DNA of 34,134 nt from Colwellia sp. MB02u-6 (GTDB taxonomy: Bacteria; Pseudomonadota; Gammaproteobacteria; Enterobacterales; Alteromonadaceae): positions 1-34,134 of the forward strand of contig NZ_JACGVG010000022.1 in assembly GCF_014077095.1 (NCBI RefSeq). The letters run 5' to 3'. A program made the translations under genes and the position numbers. Shown here in pieces: positions 15,429 to 24,263 of this stretch. The stretch's first letter is position 1. Each line of letters opens with the position of its first letter. Below the pieces are notes generated by a model, which was given only the letters and a program-made list of their open reading frames with translations, was not told where the DNA came from and searched no databases.

Positions 15429-16905
15429 TTTCGTTATAGGGATGTAATTTATCAAGCGCAATAGATAAACCGTTGTCTTGTATCACTCGAACATGCTGAC
15501 GGCCTAAGCCTCTTGCATGGCTAACACCGCATGAATGTGCTAACAACCCAACACCGTATAGAATGTACTTATGATAATTGGCAACACGTATGGCTTTACT
15601 GACCGGGTCTAACCCTTGTTGTAATCTAGGGTCATGCGTAGTAATACCTGTAGGACAGGTGTCCTTATTACACTGCATTGCTTGAATACAGCCTATAGAA
15701 AACATAAACCCTCTTGCTGAATTTACGGCATCGGCTCCCATCGCCAGTGCCCAAGCAACTTTTGATGGTGTGATCAATTTACCTGCACATATAATTCTAA
15801 TTTGGTCACGTAAACCATATTCAACGAGTAAATTAACTACCAGCGGTAAACTTTCTTTTAGCGGCAAGCCAACATAATCCATCAAGGGTTGTGGTGCTGC
15901 CCCCGTACCACCATCGGCACTGTCTATAGTAATAAAATCTGGCGCAGACTCCGGCCCTTGGCGGTTAATCTCTTCAAGTAAATCTCTTAACCATAACGAT
16001 TCACCGATAACCGCTTTAAAACCTACAGGCTTTCCAGTGACTTTGCGCACTCGATTTACCATGATCAAAATATCTTTAACTGACTTGATTTCTGGGTGAG
16101 CATTAGGACTAATTGAGTCTACACCTATCGGTATACCTCGTATGGAGGCAATTTCTTCAGTCACTTTTTTGCCCGGCAATATGCCACCTTTACCAGGTTT
16201 AGCGCCTTGGCTCATTTTTATTTCAAACATTTTAATTTGTGGCGTAGCCGCTAATGTAGCCAACATTTTGTCGCATAACTGTCCGTGCTCATTCCTTACG
16301 CCATATTTTGCCGTACCTATTTGATAAACAATATCTGCACCACTGGCCAAATGATGTGCACTAACGCCGCCTTCACCTGTGTTCAACCAACATCCTGCTT
16401 TTGCTGCACCATCTGAAAGTGCTTTAATTGCTGGTGCAGATAAAGCGCCAAAACTCATCGCTGAAATATTAAAAATTGAATCGGTAATGTAAGGCTTTCT
16501 ACATTGACGACCAAAGGTAATAGAGCTCGGTGGTACCGCGTCTTCTTCTAGTGTCGGAAAAGCACAGTTCATAAACATTATTGTGCCAATGGGTTCAAGA
16601 TTTCGTGTCGAGCCAAATGCCACGGTACGGTCAACATTTTTTGCTGCACGATAGACCCAGCTGCGCTCGGCTCGATTAAACGGTAACTCTTCTCGGTCCA
16701 TGGCAAAAAAGTATTGTCTAAAAAACTCTCCCTGCTTTTCAAAAAAATATCTAAACCGGCCAATAACTGGATAGTTACGCCGTATCGCTTGCTTATTCTG
16801 CGTTTTATCTACAATGTACATATAAATTATCGCTATTACGCCCAGCCCCAACAATAATATAAATAGTGCAGAAAGCGTTTCTACATAACCTAGCATGTTA
16901 TCCAT
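15418..16905 (-). CDS. Membrane-anchored FMN-binding glutamate synthase family protein
   Basis: The 495-residue protein has one N-terminal TM helix (about residues 10-30) and then a glutamate-synthase central/FMN domain (GltS, Pfam Glu_synthase). Landmarks are AMSFGALSAPAIKALSDGA, NTGEGGVSAHH, KMSQGAKPGKGG, GGTGAAPQPLMDYVG and the Fe-S cysteine cluster CIQAMQCNKDTCPTG. The amidotransferase domain and the small GltD-type subunit are absent, so it is a stand-alone FMN oxidoreductase of the kind often annotated as a glutamate-synthase-like protein. The true substrate is unproven. GAGG lies 5 nt before the ATG. Its 3' end overlaps rrtA tail-to-tail. The TM anchor would leave the catalytic domain in the cytoplasm. 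Confidence 0.9.
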   Translation of the reverse strand: MDNMLGYVETLSALFILLLGLGVIAIIYMYIVDKTQNKQAIRRNYPVIGRFRYFFEKQGEFFRQYFFAMDREELPFNRAERSWVYRAAKNVDRTVAFGSTRNLEPIGTIMFMNCAFPTLEEDAVPPSSITFGRQCRKPYITDSIFNISAMSFGALSAPAIKALSDGAAKAGCWLNTGEGGVSAHHLASGADIVYQIGTAKYGVRNEHGQLCDKMLATLAATPQIKMFEIKMSQGAKPGKGGILPGKKVTEEIASIRGIPIGVDSISPNAHPEIKSVKDILIMVNRVRKVTGKPVGFKAVIGESLWLRDLLEEINRQGPESAPDFITIDSADGGTGAAPQPLMDYVGLPLKESLPLVVNLLVEYGLRDQIRIICAGKLITPSKVAWALAMGADAVNSARGFMFSIGCIQAMQCNKDTCPTGITTHDPRLQQGLDPVSKAIRVANYHKYILYGVGLLAHSCGVSHARGLGRQHVRVIQDNGLSIALDKLHPYNETKH

Positions 16906-17159
16906 GTTTACCTCATTAATCTTGTTGGTTTTTTTAGTTGATTTAAATCTGATATTTCATCAAGAAATGATCAACAAAAAGTATCGAAAAGACTCAAAAT
17001 ATGACGCATATTATATCATCATAGGCGAATTAATAATGCATCAAAAAAGTACCATGAGCTTATGAAGGCCATATCATATTAGCTTAATAAAAATTACCTT
17101 ATGCAGCAATTACTTTAAATCTGTGGCTTTTTAATGTCACTTGTTTATGATTACAGAAG

Positions 17160-18044
17160 ATGAGATTCATAAATAGGCTTTGGTTTAATAAAGGATATCA
17201 ATTGCAAAAAACTCAAAATAACCACAATGTTATTACTCGTCATAAACAGAGTAACGCAAGTCTATATATAAAAAAAATATCATATATTGCTTTAACATTA
17301 TTATGGGTTTCTTTACCTATCAGTGCTAACAAAAGTCCTTTTATACATATAGTTACCGAACATTTACCTCCATACCAAATAGTGACTAAAAATAAACCAC
17401 TGTCCGGCTTTGCAGTAGATATAATTAAAGAGACGATGGCACGAAGTCAATATGCCTATTCAATGAAAAATTATTCTTGGCTTCGCTCTTATAATTTAGC
17501 CCAAGTAAAAGCTAATCACTGCATATTCTCCGTTGTTCGATTAAAATCACGAGAAAATATGTTTAAGTGGGTTGGGCCAATATCCAACGTAAACAACACA
17601 GCAATGTGGGCACGTAAAGATCGTCATATTAAAATATCCAACCTAAACGATGCAAAGAAATACATTATTGCCGTTAGTCGAAATGATTTCACTCATATCG
17701 GATTAATAGAGCGTGGCTTTAACGAAGGCGAGAACCTCTATGTTTTAGAACACACAAAATCATTGGTTAGTTTGTTGATTACTCGACCAGAAATAGATTT
17801 GATCCTCATCGATAATACGACAATAAAATTTCGTACCGAATTAGCGGGAGCCAATATAAATGAGCTGCAACGGGTCTATGAAATCAAAGATTTACCACTA
17901 AATTTTTTCTTCGCCTGCAGTAAAAGAACTGACGATAACATCATCAAAAATTTATCAAATAAATTACAAAGCCTTTACCAAGATGGCAGTTATGATGCTA
18001 TCTGGGAAAAATGGCGTAACAAACTCACCAGCCCTGAGTTATAA
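17160..18044 (+). CDS. Periplasmic solute-binding protein (SBP family 3-like), orphan
   Basis: The 294-residue protein has a late signal peptide (KKISYIALTLLWVSLPISA, about residues 38-56). It is followed by a bacterial extracellular solute-binding type 3 fold: TEHLPPYQIV, PLSGFAVDIIKETM, CIFSVVRLKSRENMFKWVGP and a C-terminal YDAIWEKWRNKL. Such proteins bind amino acids or similar ligands. No ABC permease or ATPase genes lie nearby, so it may be an orphan binding protein or sensor. The 37-residue stretch before the signal helix is long. A TTG at 17202, 6 nt after AAAGGA, is a plausible alternative start. A structured spacer and a strong terminator follow. Confidence 0.8.
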   Translation: MRFINRLWFNKGYQLQKTQNNHNVITRHKQSNASLYIKKISYIALTLLWVSLPISANKSPFIHIVTEHLPPYQIVTKNKPLSGFAVDIIKETMARSQYAYSMKNYSWLRSYNLAQVKANHCIFSVVRLKSRENMFKWVGPISNVNNTAMWARKDRHIKISNLNDAKKYIIAVSRNDFTHIGLIERGFNEGENLYVLEHTKSLVSLLITRPEIDLILIDNTTIKFRTELAGANINELQRVYEIKDLPLNFFFACSKRTDDNIIKNLSNKLQSLYQDGSYDAIWEKWRNKLTSPEL

Positions 18045-18131
18045 GTTAGTTTCGATTAAATTATTAAGCAAATATTGGCACTATTTCAGCTGACATGAAT
18101 AACTTCGTTAATGTTGTAGAACCGTATTTAT

Positions 18132-18220
18132 AAGCGATGTAAGTCTCCTGGCTAATGCAGGAGCAATTACCAAGGTGGCTAGGAAAGACTATGTGAGCGT
18201 GCTATTGCCGATATCCTGAA
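18132..18220. other. Structured intergenic region, possible small RNA or 3' UTR element
   Basis: Between the solute-binding gene and its terminator the base composition becomes more GC-rich. A perfect hairpin CTCCTG/CAGGAG (18145-18150 and 18158-18163, 7-nt loop) is followed by GCAAT and ATTGC arms that enclose about 40 nt containing two GGA motifs. The strong hairpin at 18221-18254 would give a defined 3' end. No known RNA family is recognised. It may be the 3' UTR of the upstream gene or a separate small RNA. Confidence 0.25.
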
Positions 18221-18254
18221 AATAATAAAGGCCTCAAATGAGGCCTTTATTATT
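18221..18254. terminator. Perfect bidirectional terminator hairpin
   Basis: AATAATAAAGGCCTC (18221-18235) and GAGGCCTTTATTATT (18240-18254) are perfect 15-bp arms around AAAT. It separates the convergent solute-binding and peptidase genes, and lies 17 nt beyond the peptidase stop codon. A/T runs at the base act as U-tracts in both directions. Confidence 0.88.
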
Positions 18255-18271
18255 GTTTATCATTAAGAATT

Positions 18272-20767
18272 TTATAAGGTGGTTTCGAACAACTTATAAA
18301 TTCTCCGATATTCATTCAACCAAGAGCTAGGTTGAACAAAACCATGGGGCTCTACCGGATAAATAGCGGTTTCAAAGTCTTGTTTTTCTAACTCAATTAA
18401 GCGCTGAACTAAACGCACAGTATCCTGAAAAAACACATTATCATCAACCATAGGTGCATTAATTAGCAGCGGTTTTTCTAAGCCTTCGGCGAAATAAATT
18501 GGTGAGCTACGTTCATAAGCAATAGGGTCATCACCCGGCAGATTTAAGATATTAGACGTGTAACCATGATTGTAATAAGCCCAATCTGACACTAAACGTA
18601 GCGCTGAACCTGATTGAAATAACTCAGGGTCGGTGAACATTGACATCAAGGTTAAAAAGCCACCGTAAGAGCCACCATAAGTACCTACACGGTTAGCGTC
18701 AACATTGGCATTTTCCACTAACCAATTTACGCCATCACGCATATCTTGCACTTCGGGCTTACCCATATGGCGGTATATTGCTGTACGCCAATCACGGCCA
18801 TAGCCTTTTGATGCACGGTAATCCATATCGATAACCACATAACCTTGTTGTACTAACATGCTGTGGAACATGTATTCACGAAAGTAACCCGACCAACCGA
18901 AATGAGAATTTTGCAAATAGCCCGCGCCATGGGTAAACATTACCGCTTTATTTTTAGCACTGGTTTTATCGTAACCTTTAGGTAAGTATACTTTTGAGTA
19001 TATCGGTTGTGCTTGATGTGATGACTCGATAGCGACTACATTAGGCGCTGCCCAAGGCATCGCCAGAAACGCTGCTGAAACGGTATGGGTTAATCGCATT
19101 GCCTTAGTGTTGTTAGTCAAATCTTTAACATAAAGCTCTGGTGGTAAGGTAATTTCTGAATGCTCAATTAAAAGTTTAGCTTCATCAGGGCTTAATTTAT
19201 AATTATTCATACCACCCAAATCGGTTAACCCAGTGACTTTACCTGACGCAATATTCACTTTGTAAATTTCATAAATACCTGGGTGTTTTTTATTGGCTTT
19301 AAAATAAATATTTTGTTCATCAGCAGATACTGTTAAGTCGTTAACTTCAAAATTACCTGCCGTTAAGGCTCTTGCTTTGCCATTTATCGGCTTAAGGTAT
19401 AAGTGTGAATAACCACTTTCTTCTGAAAGATAATATAAACTTTGGGCGTTATTTAACCAACCCTGTTCGTTAAAAGTGTAATTTATCCAAGCATCATCAT
19501 GTAAACGGTGTTGAGAAACTAAGGCTTTACGGTCAAAATCAACCGTTGTGATCCATCGGTCTTTGTTATCCCAAGCTTCAAGCATAATAGCGACTTGCTG
19601 ACCATTTTCTTGCCATTGAATCGGCTCCAACGCTTGCATAACATGAATATTACGAGCTGATTTTTCTGATTTATATTTTTTACCTTTACGGGCATAGTTT
19701 TCTTTACGCACACTGGCTAGCACGTCTTCGTCAAAACCCGGTAAGCTGTCATAACTCAACAAGGCTTTTGTGCCTTGGCTTAAATCTAAAATATAAAGCT
19801 GTTCAGCATATTGGCGGTTATCAGCAACGCGTGATCGCACCTTTTTCGCCTTAATATCGCCGTTGTTAGCAATATAGTTAGGCATAATATCACTGTCTGT
19901 ACCTGGTGACTGATCAGTTGCCACACTGACCACTAATTTATCGCCGGCTGGAGAAAGACTTGCATGCACAACTTCATTGCCTTTACCGAGATAAAAATTT
20001 GTTTGGGTTACTGTGTTATTTTTTACCCTTAACTGACGTTTCTGCTCCGCACGTAAGCCTTTATTGCGCTGCTGTAGCGCAACATATTCAATCAGTTCAT
20101 GTTGCTCAGCAGCGATATAGCTTGGTGTATCGGGAACAGGCTCTTCAGTGTCAGTCATTTTTAAGTTGGCTAACTCAATAATTTTTTGACTGGTCATATC
20201 ATGAGCGTAAAAGATATTATCAACACGATAAGCAATATTACCATTAGTTAAAAACATTGCCGATGATTCAACTGCCGACGTGTAGGTTAACTGCTGCACA
20301 GTGTGAGTGGCCAATGCTTTAACAAAAACATTGCCTTCAAAGGTGTATACCTCATGCGTACGGGTCTTATTTAATACCGCATTAGTATCAGCAACCACAT
20401 GCATTTGCGCTAACTTAACTAACTCACCATTACCTTCCGTACTTAAGTTTTTTTGTATTAAATCACGTAATGGGTTGCCTTGACGCTTTTGCTTGTAAAA
20501 CACAGTTTGGCTGTCGTCACCCCAATACCAAGACTCAGGAGAGCGAGCAAACCAATCAGGATTTGCCATGATTTTTTCCAAGGTAATCTTTGTTACACTT
20601 GTTATGCCTACAGATGGTTTTGCTAGCACTTCACGGGCCATAACGTCAGTCTCGATAACGTCACTAGTGGTAAGAGTTTGACTGTCTAGTGCAACCTGTT
20701 TTTGCTCTGTCGATACACAGGCGACTAAAGAAAAACTAATAGCAGCGGCAATTAATTGTATTTTCAT
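18272..20767 (-). CDS. S9 family peptidase (DPP4/prolyl oligopeptidase-like) lipoprotein
   Basis: The 831-residue enzyme has a lipobox LVAC (Cys17), so it is probably anchored in the envelope. An N-terminal eight-bladed beta-propeller (about 60-560) carries WYWGDD, repeated propeller strands and SEESGYSHLYL. The C-terminal alpha/beta hydrolase has S700 in YGGSYGG, D775 in MVDDNVFFQD and H808 in EPHGF. This is the catalytic order of S9B dipeptidyl-peptidases, which remove dipeptides from proline-containing peptides. The two residues where many S9 enzymes have HG before the Asp read AP. There is no clear ribosome site before the ATG. Its terminator is at 18221-18254. It is a single gene, divergent from ygiQ. 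Confidence 0.92.
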   Translation of the reverse strand: MKIQLIAAAISFSLVACVSTEQKQVALDSQTLTTSDVIETDVMAREVLAKPSVGITSVTKITLEKIMANPDWFARSPESWYWGDDSQTVFYKQKRQGNPLRDLIQKNLSTEGNGELVKLAQMHVVADTNAVLNKTRTHEVYTFEGNVFVKALATHTVQQLTYTSAVESSAMFLTNGNIAYRVDNIFYAHDMTSQKIIELANLKMTDTEEPVPDTPSYIAAEQHELIEYVALQQRNKGLRAEQKRQLRVKNNTVTQTNFYLGKGNEVVHASLSPAGDKLVVSVATDQSPGTDSDIMPNYIANNGDIKAKKVRSRVADNRQYAEQLYILDLSQGTKALLSYDSLPGFDEDVLASVRKENYARKGKKYKSEKSARNIHVMQALEPIQWQENGQQVAIMLEAWDNKDRWITTVDFDRKALVSQHRLHDDAWINYTFNEQGWLNNAQSLYYLSEESGYSHLYLKPINGKARALTAGNFEVNDLTVSADEQNIYFKANKKHPGIYEIYKVNIASGKVTGLTDLGGMNNYKLSPDEAKLLIEHSEITLPPELYVKDLTNNTKAMRLTHTVSAAFLAMPWAAPNVVAIESSHQAQPIYSKVYLPKGYDKTSAKNKAVMFTHGAGYLQNSHFGWSGYFREYMFHSMLVQQGYVVIDMDYRASKGYGRDWRTAIYRHMGKPEVQDMRDGVNWLVENANVDANRVGTYGGSYGGFLTLMSMFTDPELFQSGSALRLVSDWAYYNHGYTSNILNLPGDDPIAYERSSPIYFAEGLEKPLLINAPMVDDNVFFQDTVRLVQRLIELEKQDFETAIYPVEPHGFVQPSSWLNEYRRIYKLFETTL

Positions 20768-21130
20768 AATTTATTTATACTTATATGGGGGTGCTTATAT
20801 TAGGTAGCTTATATTGGCTTACTTATAAGGGCTATTTATCTCAACATTGGCACAAAGTTCAATGGCACTGAAATGACTAACCTTGCTAATCATTAGAATC
20901 CTGAATTTAGTTATACTAAAAAAAAGCTTAATTTTCAATGCCTCTGCTTTGTAACACGACCAATAACAAATTTTATACGATGAAAGCCTCTATCAGGTAG
21001 AACAACTCGGCAGAAAAAGCCAAGAGCAACTTTTATTAAGTGATTTTTAACTAATGAATCGCGTTATATTGTCCTCCACGGGCTGATTAATCCTTTCAAT
21101 TGTCCTAAGGAAATTTGGGCTTATATTTTT

Positions 21131-21220
21131 TAATCGCGCGCCTTGTATTTTTCTCTGCTATAATCGCGCGCTTTGTTAATGTGACTTTTATTTCTGCAAT
21201 CGTGCGCTGTGTGAATGTGG
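21131..21220 (+). repeat. Three degenerate copies of an AATCGCGCGC-containing unit
   Basis: TAATCGCGCG starts at 21131 and 21161, and CAATCGTGCG at 21197. Copies 2 and 3 also share the following GC(T)..GT..AATGTG segment (21171-21183 and 21207-21219) and the preceding TCTGC. Spacing is 30 and 36 bp. The middle copy forms the -10 and discriminator of a promoter candidate. Confidence 0.55.
21156..21170 (+). promoter_or_regulatory. Extended -10 promoter with GC-rich discriminator for ygiQ
   Basis: TGCTATAAT (21156-21164) is a perfect extended -10 element. It is followed by CGCGCG, a discriminator type linked to stringent control. No good -35 lies 17 nt upstream, which extended -10 promoters tolerate. 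The start codon of ygiQ is about 170 nt downstream. Confidence 0.55.
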
Positions 21221-21337
21221 TAAATATGACATTTATCATCAAGGTATTTGCTTTGTCGGTTAATAGATCATTGTTAGGCTTTGGGAGTGTGTAATATCAC
21301 GCTTGTCTCTATTGTAAAAAATTAATTTAGGTAATGT

Positions 21338-23704
21338 ATGAACTTAGCGTCACTCCAGAAAACAACTCCAAAACTATTCGATTACCCTAAGTATTGGGCA
21401 GAATGCTATGGAACCGCACCATTTTTGCCGATGTCTCGTCAAGAAATGGAGGTGTTAGGCTGGGATAGTTGCGATATTATTTTAGTGACTGGCGACGCTT
21501 ATGTTGACCATCCAAGTTTTGGTATGGCCGTTATTGGCCGTATGTTAGAGTCACAAGGCTTTCGTGTTGGCATTATTGCTCAACCTGATTGGCACTCAAA
21601 AGACGCCTTTATGCAACTGGGTAAACCTAATTTATTTTTTGGTGTCACGGCCGGCAATATGGATTCAATGATTAACCGCTATACGGCAGAAAGACGTATG
21701 CGCCATGACGATGCTTATACCCCGAATGATGAAGGTGGCAAACGTCCCGATCGCGCTGTAACCGCTTATACTCAGAAATGTAAAGAAGCCTATAAGGGCG
21801 TACCTATTATTATTGGGGGTATAGAAGCGAGTTTACGCCGAGTCGCTCATTATGATTATTGGTCCGATAAAGTGCGTCAATCGGTACTATTCGATTCCAA
21901 AGCTGATCTGTTAATTTACGGTAATGCTGAGCGTCCACTCATAGAGATTGCCCATCGTATTGCCAATGGTGATGATGTTAAAAACATTACCAATGTACGT
22001 GGTAGCGCATTTTTAGCAAACCAAGTATTACCCGGCTGGAAAGGCATAGACTCTCGAAGTATTGATAAACCGGGGAAAATAGACCCTATCTATAGCCCGT
22101 ATCAAGATATGACCTCGCCTGATTGCGCCACGACATCAGCCGATGCAGCAGCTGCTGCCGCTGAAGACATGGTAAAAAACGCCGCTGAAAAAGATGTAAC
22201 TAAAACCGCACAACCGATACAATTAAGTGAATTTAGAGCCACTGCACATAAGAATAAATCATGGGAAGATAAGAAAAAACCGTGGGAAACTACATACATT
22301 AACTTACCAACCTTTGAGCAAGTCAGAGACAACAAAACGCTTTATGCGCATGCATCACGTATTTTTCATCAAGAAGTTAACCCAACATCCGCTAAACCTT
22401 TAGTGCAAAAGCATGGTAGCCGACTTATTTGGTTAAACCCGCCTGCTAAGCCGTTATCTGAAGCAGAAATGGATGGCGTTTTTGGTTTACCGTATCAACG
22501 TGTGCCTCATCCTATTTATGGTGATGCTAAAATTCCTGCTTACGACATGATAAAAACGTCAATCAATATTATGCGTGGTTGTTTTGGCGGTTGTACCTTC
22601 TGCTCAATTACCGAGCATGAAGGCCGTATTATTCAAAGTCGTTCTGAAGACTCTATTATTGCCGAAATTGAAGATATTAAATTGAAAGTGCCTGGTTTTA
22701 CCGGCGTTATTTCTGATCTTGGCGGACCAACCGCTAACATGTATAAATTAAACTGTAAAAGTGAAAAAGCAGAAGCCACCTGTCGCAAGCCATCATGTGT
22801 TTGGCCAACTATTTGCGGCCACTTAGATACCGACCATACCCCGACAATTAATTTATACCGTAGAGCACGAAAAGTTAAAGGTATCAAAAAAATACTTATC
22901 GCATCAGGTGTAAGGTACGATTTAGCTATTCAAGACCCTGAATACGTTAAAGAACTGGCGACGCACCATGTGGGTGGTTATTTAAAAATTGCTCCTGAAC
23001 ATACTGAAGAAGGGCCATTAAATAAAATGATGAAGCCTGGTATGGGCAGTTATAACAAGTTTAAAGAAATGTTTGACCATTACTCTAAACTTGCGGGTAA
23101 AAAGCAGTATTTAATCCCCTACTTTATCTCAGCACATCCGGGCACTACCGATTTAGATATGGTCAACCTTGCGCTATGGCTAAAAGAAAACGACTTTAAA
23201 CTTGATCAAGTACAAAACTTTTATCCGTCACCGTTAGCAAATGCGACTACGCTTTATCATACTGAAATTGATTCATTGCGTAATGTTAAAAAAGACAGCG
23301 CGACCGTATCTGTGCCAAAAGGCACTATTCAGCGTCGTTTGCATAAAGCCATATTGCGTTATCATGATCCTGCAAACTGGGGCATTATTCGTGACGCCTT
23401 AACCAAAATGGGTCTAGCAAGAAAACTGATTGGAAGTAAACCCGGTTGTTTAGTGCCTAATGAAAGCAGAAATGAAAGCCAGCAAGTGCATTTTAAAAAC
23501 AACGGCAAAGGTAAAAATAATGCCCAAGGGAATAAAACCTCACCCGGACAAGAAAAGCGTTACGGTAAAAAACCCATAACCGCTAAGAAAGCTAAACCGG
23601 GCGATAAGGCCAAACAAGGCTTAACGCGTTTTTCTGAAAATCAGTTTAATGACAGAAAACCTACAGATCCAGTAAAGAAAAAACGTAGTAATAATCCGCG
23701 TTAA
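21338..23704 (+). CDS. ygiQ: YgiQ family radical SAM protein
   Basis: YgiQ is a conserved radical SAM protein of unknown reaction. The 788-residue sequence has the N-terminal domain starting [20 protein letters not shown], then [13 protein letters not shown] and [16 protein letters not shown]. The radical SAM cluster CFGGCTFC has C415, C419 and C422, in the CxxxCxxC spacing. [19 protein letters not shown] and QVQNFYPSP follow. Two parts look lineage-specific: an Ala-rich insert (about 263-285, [10 protein letters not shown]) and a Lys/Asn/Gly-rich disordered tail from about 705 to 788. AGGT lies 6 nt before the ATG. A strong terminator follows at 23729-23759. Confidence 0.95.
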   Translation: MNLASLQKTTPKLFDYPKYWAECYGTAPFLPMSRQEMEVLGWDSCDIILVTGDAYVDHPSFGMAVIGRMLESQGFRVGIIAQPDWHSKDAFMQLGKPNLFFGVTAGNMDSMINRYTAERRMRHDDAYTPNDEGGKRPDRAVTAYTQKCKEAYKGVPIIIGGIEASLRRVAHYDYWSDKVRQSVLFDSKADLLIYGNAERPLIEIAHRIANGDDVKNITNVRGSAFLANQVLPGWKGIDSRSIDKPGKIDPIYSPYQDMTSPDCATTSADAAAAAAEDMVKNAAEKDVTKTAQPIQLSEFRATAHKNKSWEDKKKPWETTYINLPTFEQVRDNKTLYAHASRIFHQEVNPTSAKPLVQKHGSRLIWLNPPAKPLSEAEMDGVFGLPYQRVPHPIYGDAKIPAYDMIKTSINIMRGCFGGCTFCSITEHEGRIIQSRSEDSIIAEIEDIKLKVPGFTGVISDLGGPTANMYKLNCKSEKAEATCRKPSCVWPTICGHLDTDHTPTINLYRRARKVKGIKKILIASGVRYDLAIQDPEYVKELATHHVGGYLKIAPEHTEEGPLNKMMKPGMGSYNKFKEMFDHYSKLAGKKQYLIPYFISAHPGTTDLDMVNLALWLKENDFKLDQVQNFYPSPLANATTLYHTEIDSLRNVKKDSATVSVPKGTIQRRLHKAILRYHDPANWGIIRDALTKMGLARKLIGSKPGCLVPNESRNESQQVHFKNNGKGKNNAQGNKTSPGQEKRYGKKPITAKKAKPGDKAKQGLTRFSENQFNDRKPTDPVKKKRSNNPR

Positions 23705-23728
23705 AGCTTTGACCTGTTGATAAAAATT

Positions 23729-23759
23729 AAAAAGCCTAGCGTTACCGCTAGGCTTTTTT
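23729..23759 (+). terminator. Intrinsic terminator of ygiQ
   Basis: AAAAAGCCTAGCG (23729-23741) and CGCTAGGCTTTTT (23746-23758) form a perfect stem around TTAC. A run of six Ts closes it. It is 25 nt past the ygiQ stop codon. Confidence 0.93.
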
Positions 23760-24263
23760 GTTACTGCTCCACATTAATTGATTTTTTAATATTAAATAAA
23801 AATCTAAAAAATTATTCAAGCCCTCCATAAAAACTACTATTAATCGAAATGACAGGTTCAGCAGTGGACATCGAAAAATTTATAAATAATCGCTTGAATC
23901 GACTGTCTAAACGTCATTTTGAACACTAATTATCATGGGTGGCCTAATAAGCTTTTACGCATTAACAACATCAGCAATAATAATATGAACACTATTAAAA
24001 CATTGAACCGTGAACACTCAGGCAGTAGCTAAAAGTTTATAATAACTATCCTGCGGAGCGACTATATTGCTACTTTATCCCCTTAACGCCCTTTCTATCT
24101 GTATTACAGTTACTTACCCTTATTTTTAATGATTTTCATAAAGTTAAGCAAGTGCTTCACTTTCGCTAATCCTTAAACACCTGTATAATCTCGCGCATTA
24201 TTTAAGGTTAAACTTAAATTAAAGTTCAACTTACACTCATTACACAATCGCTACGGAACTTAT
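23760..24263. other. 504-bp spacer between ygiQ and ybiT
   Basis: I see no gene with support. A 26-codon frame from ATG 23849 to a TAA at 23927-23929 lacks a ribosome site. A promoter candidate for ybiT lies at the right end (24161-24189). The rest is AT-rich and unremarkable. Confidence 0.5.
24161..24189 (+). promoter_or_regulatory. Promoter candidate of ybiT
   Basis: TATAAT (24184-24189) is a consensus -10, preceded by TG and followed by CTCGCGC. A weak -35 (TTTCGC, 24161-24166) lies 17 nt upstream. The ybiT start is about 75 nt downstream. The TATAATC(N)CGCGC context resembles the ygiQ promoter. Confidence 0.45.

Larger units (their letters stand above)
20768..21337. other. Divergent 570-bp region upstream of ygiQ
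   Basis: No gene is convincing in this stretch between the S9 peptidase and ygiQ. The right half carries three copies of an AATCG(C/T)GCGC motif and an extended -10 promoter (21156-21164). A short open stretch near 20976-21047 reads protein-like but has no start codon. Confidence 0.5.

Noticed and set aside
17160-18044. The solute-binding protein as part of an ABC transporter operon
   Set aside because: No permease or ATPase gene is adjacent. The neighbours are convergent or divergent single genes.
20976-21047. Protein-like stretch (YDESLYQVEQLGRKS) in the spacer upstream of ygiQ
   Set aside because: It is only about 23 codons between stops, has no start codon and no recognised similarity. 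It is too short to claim as a remnant.
23849-23929. 26-codon ATG frame between ygiQ and ybiT
   Set aside because: It has no ribosome site and no promoter, and random frames of this length are common.
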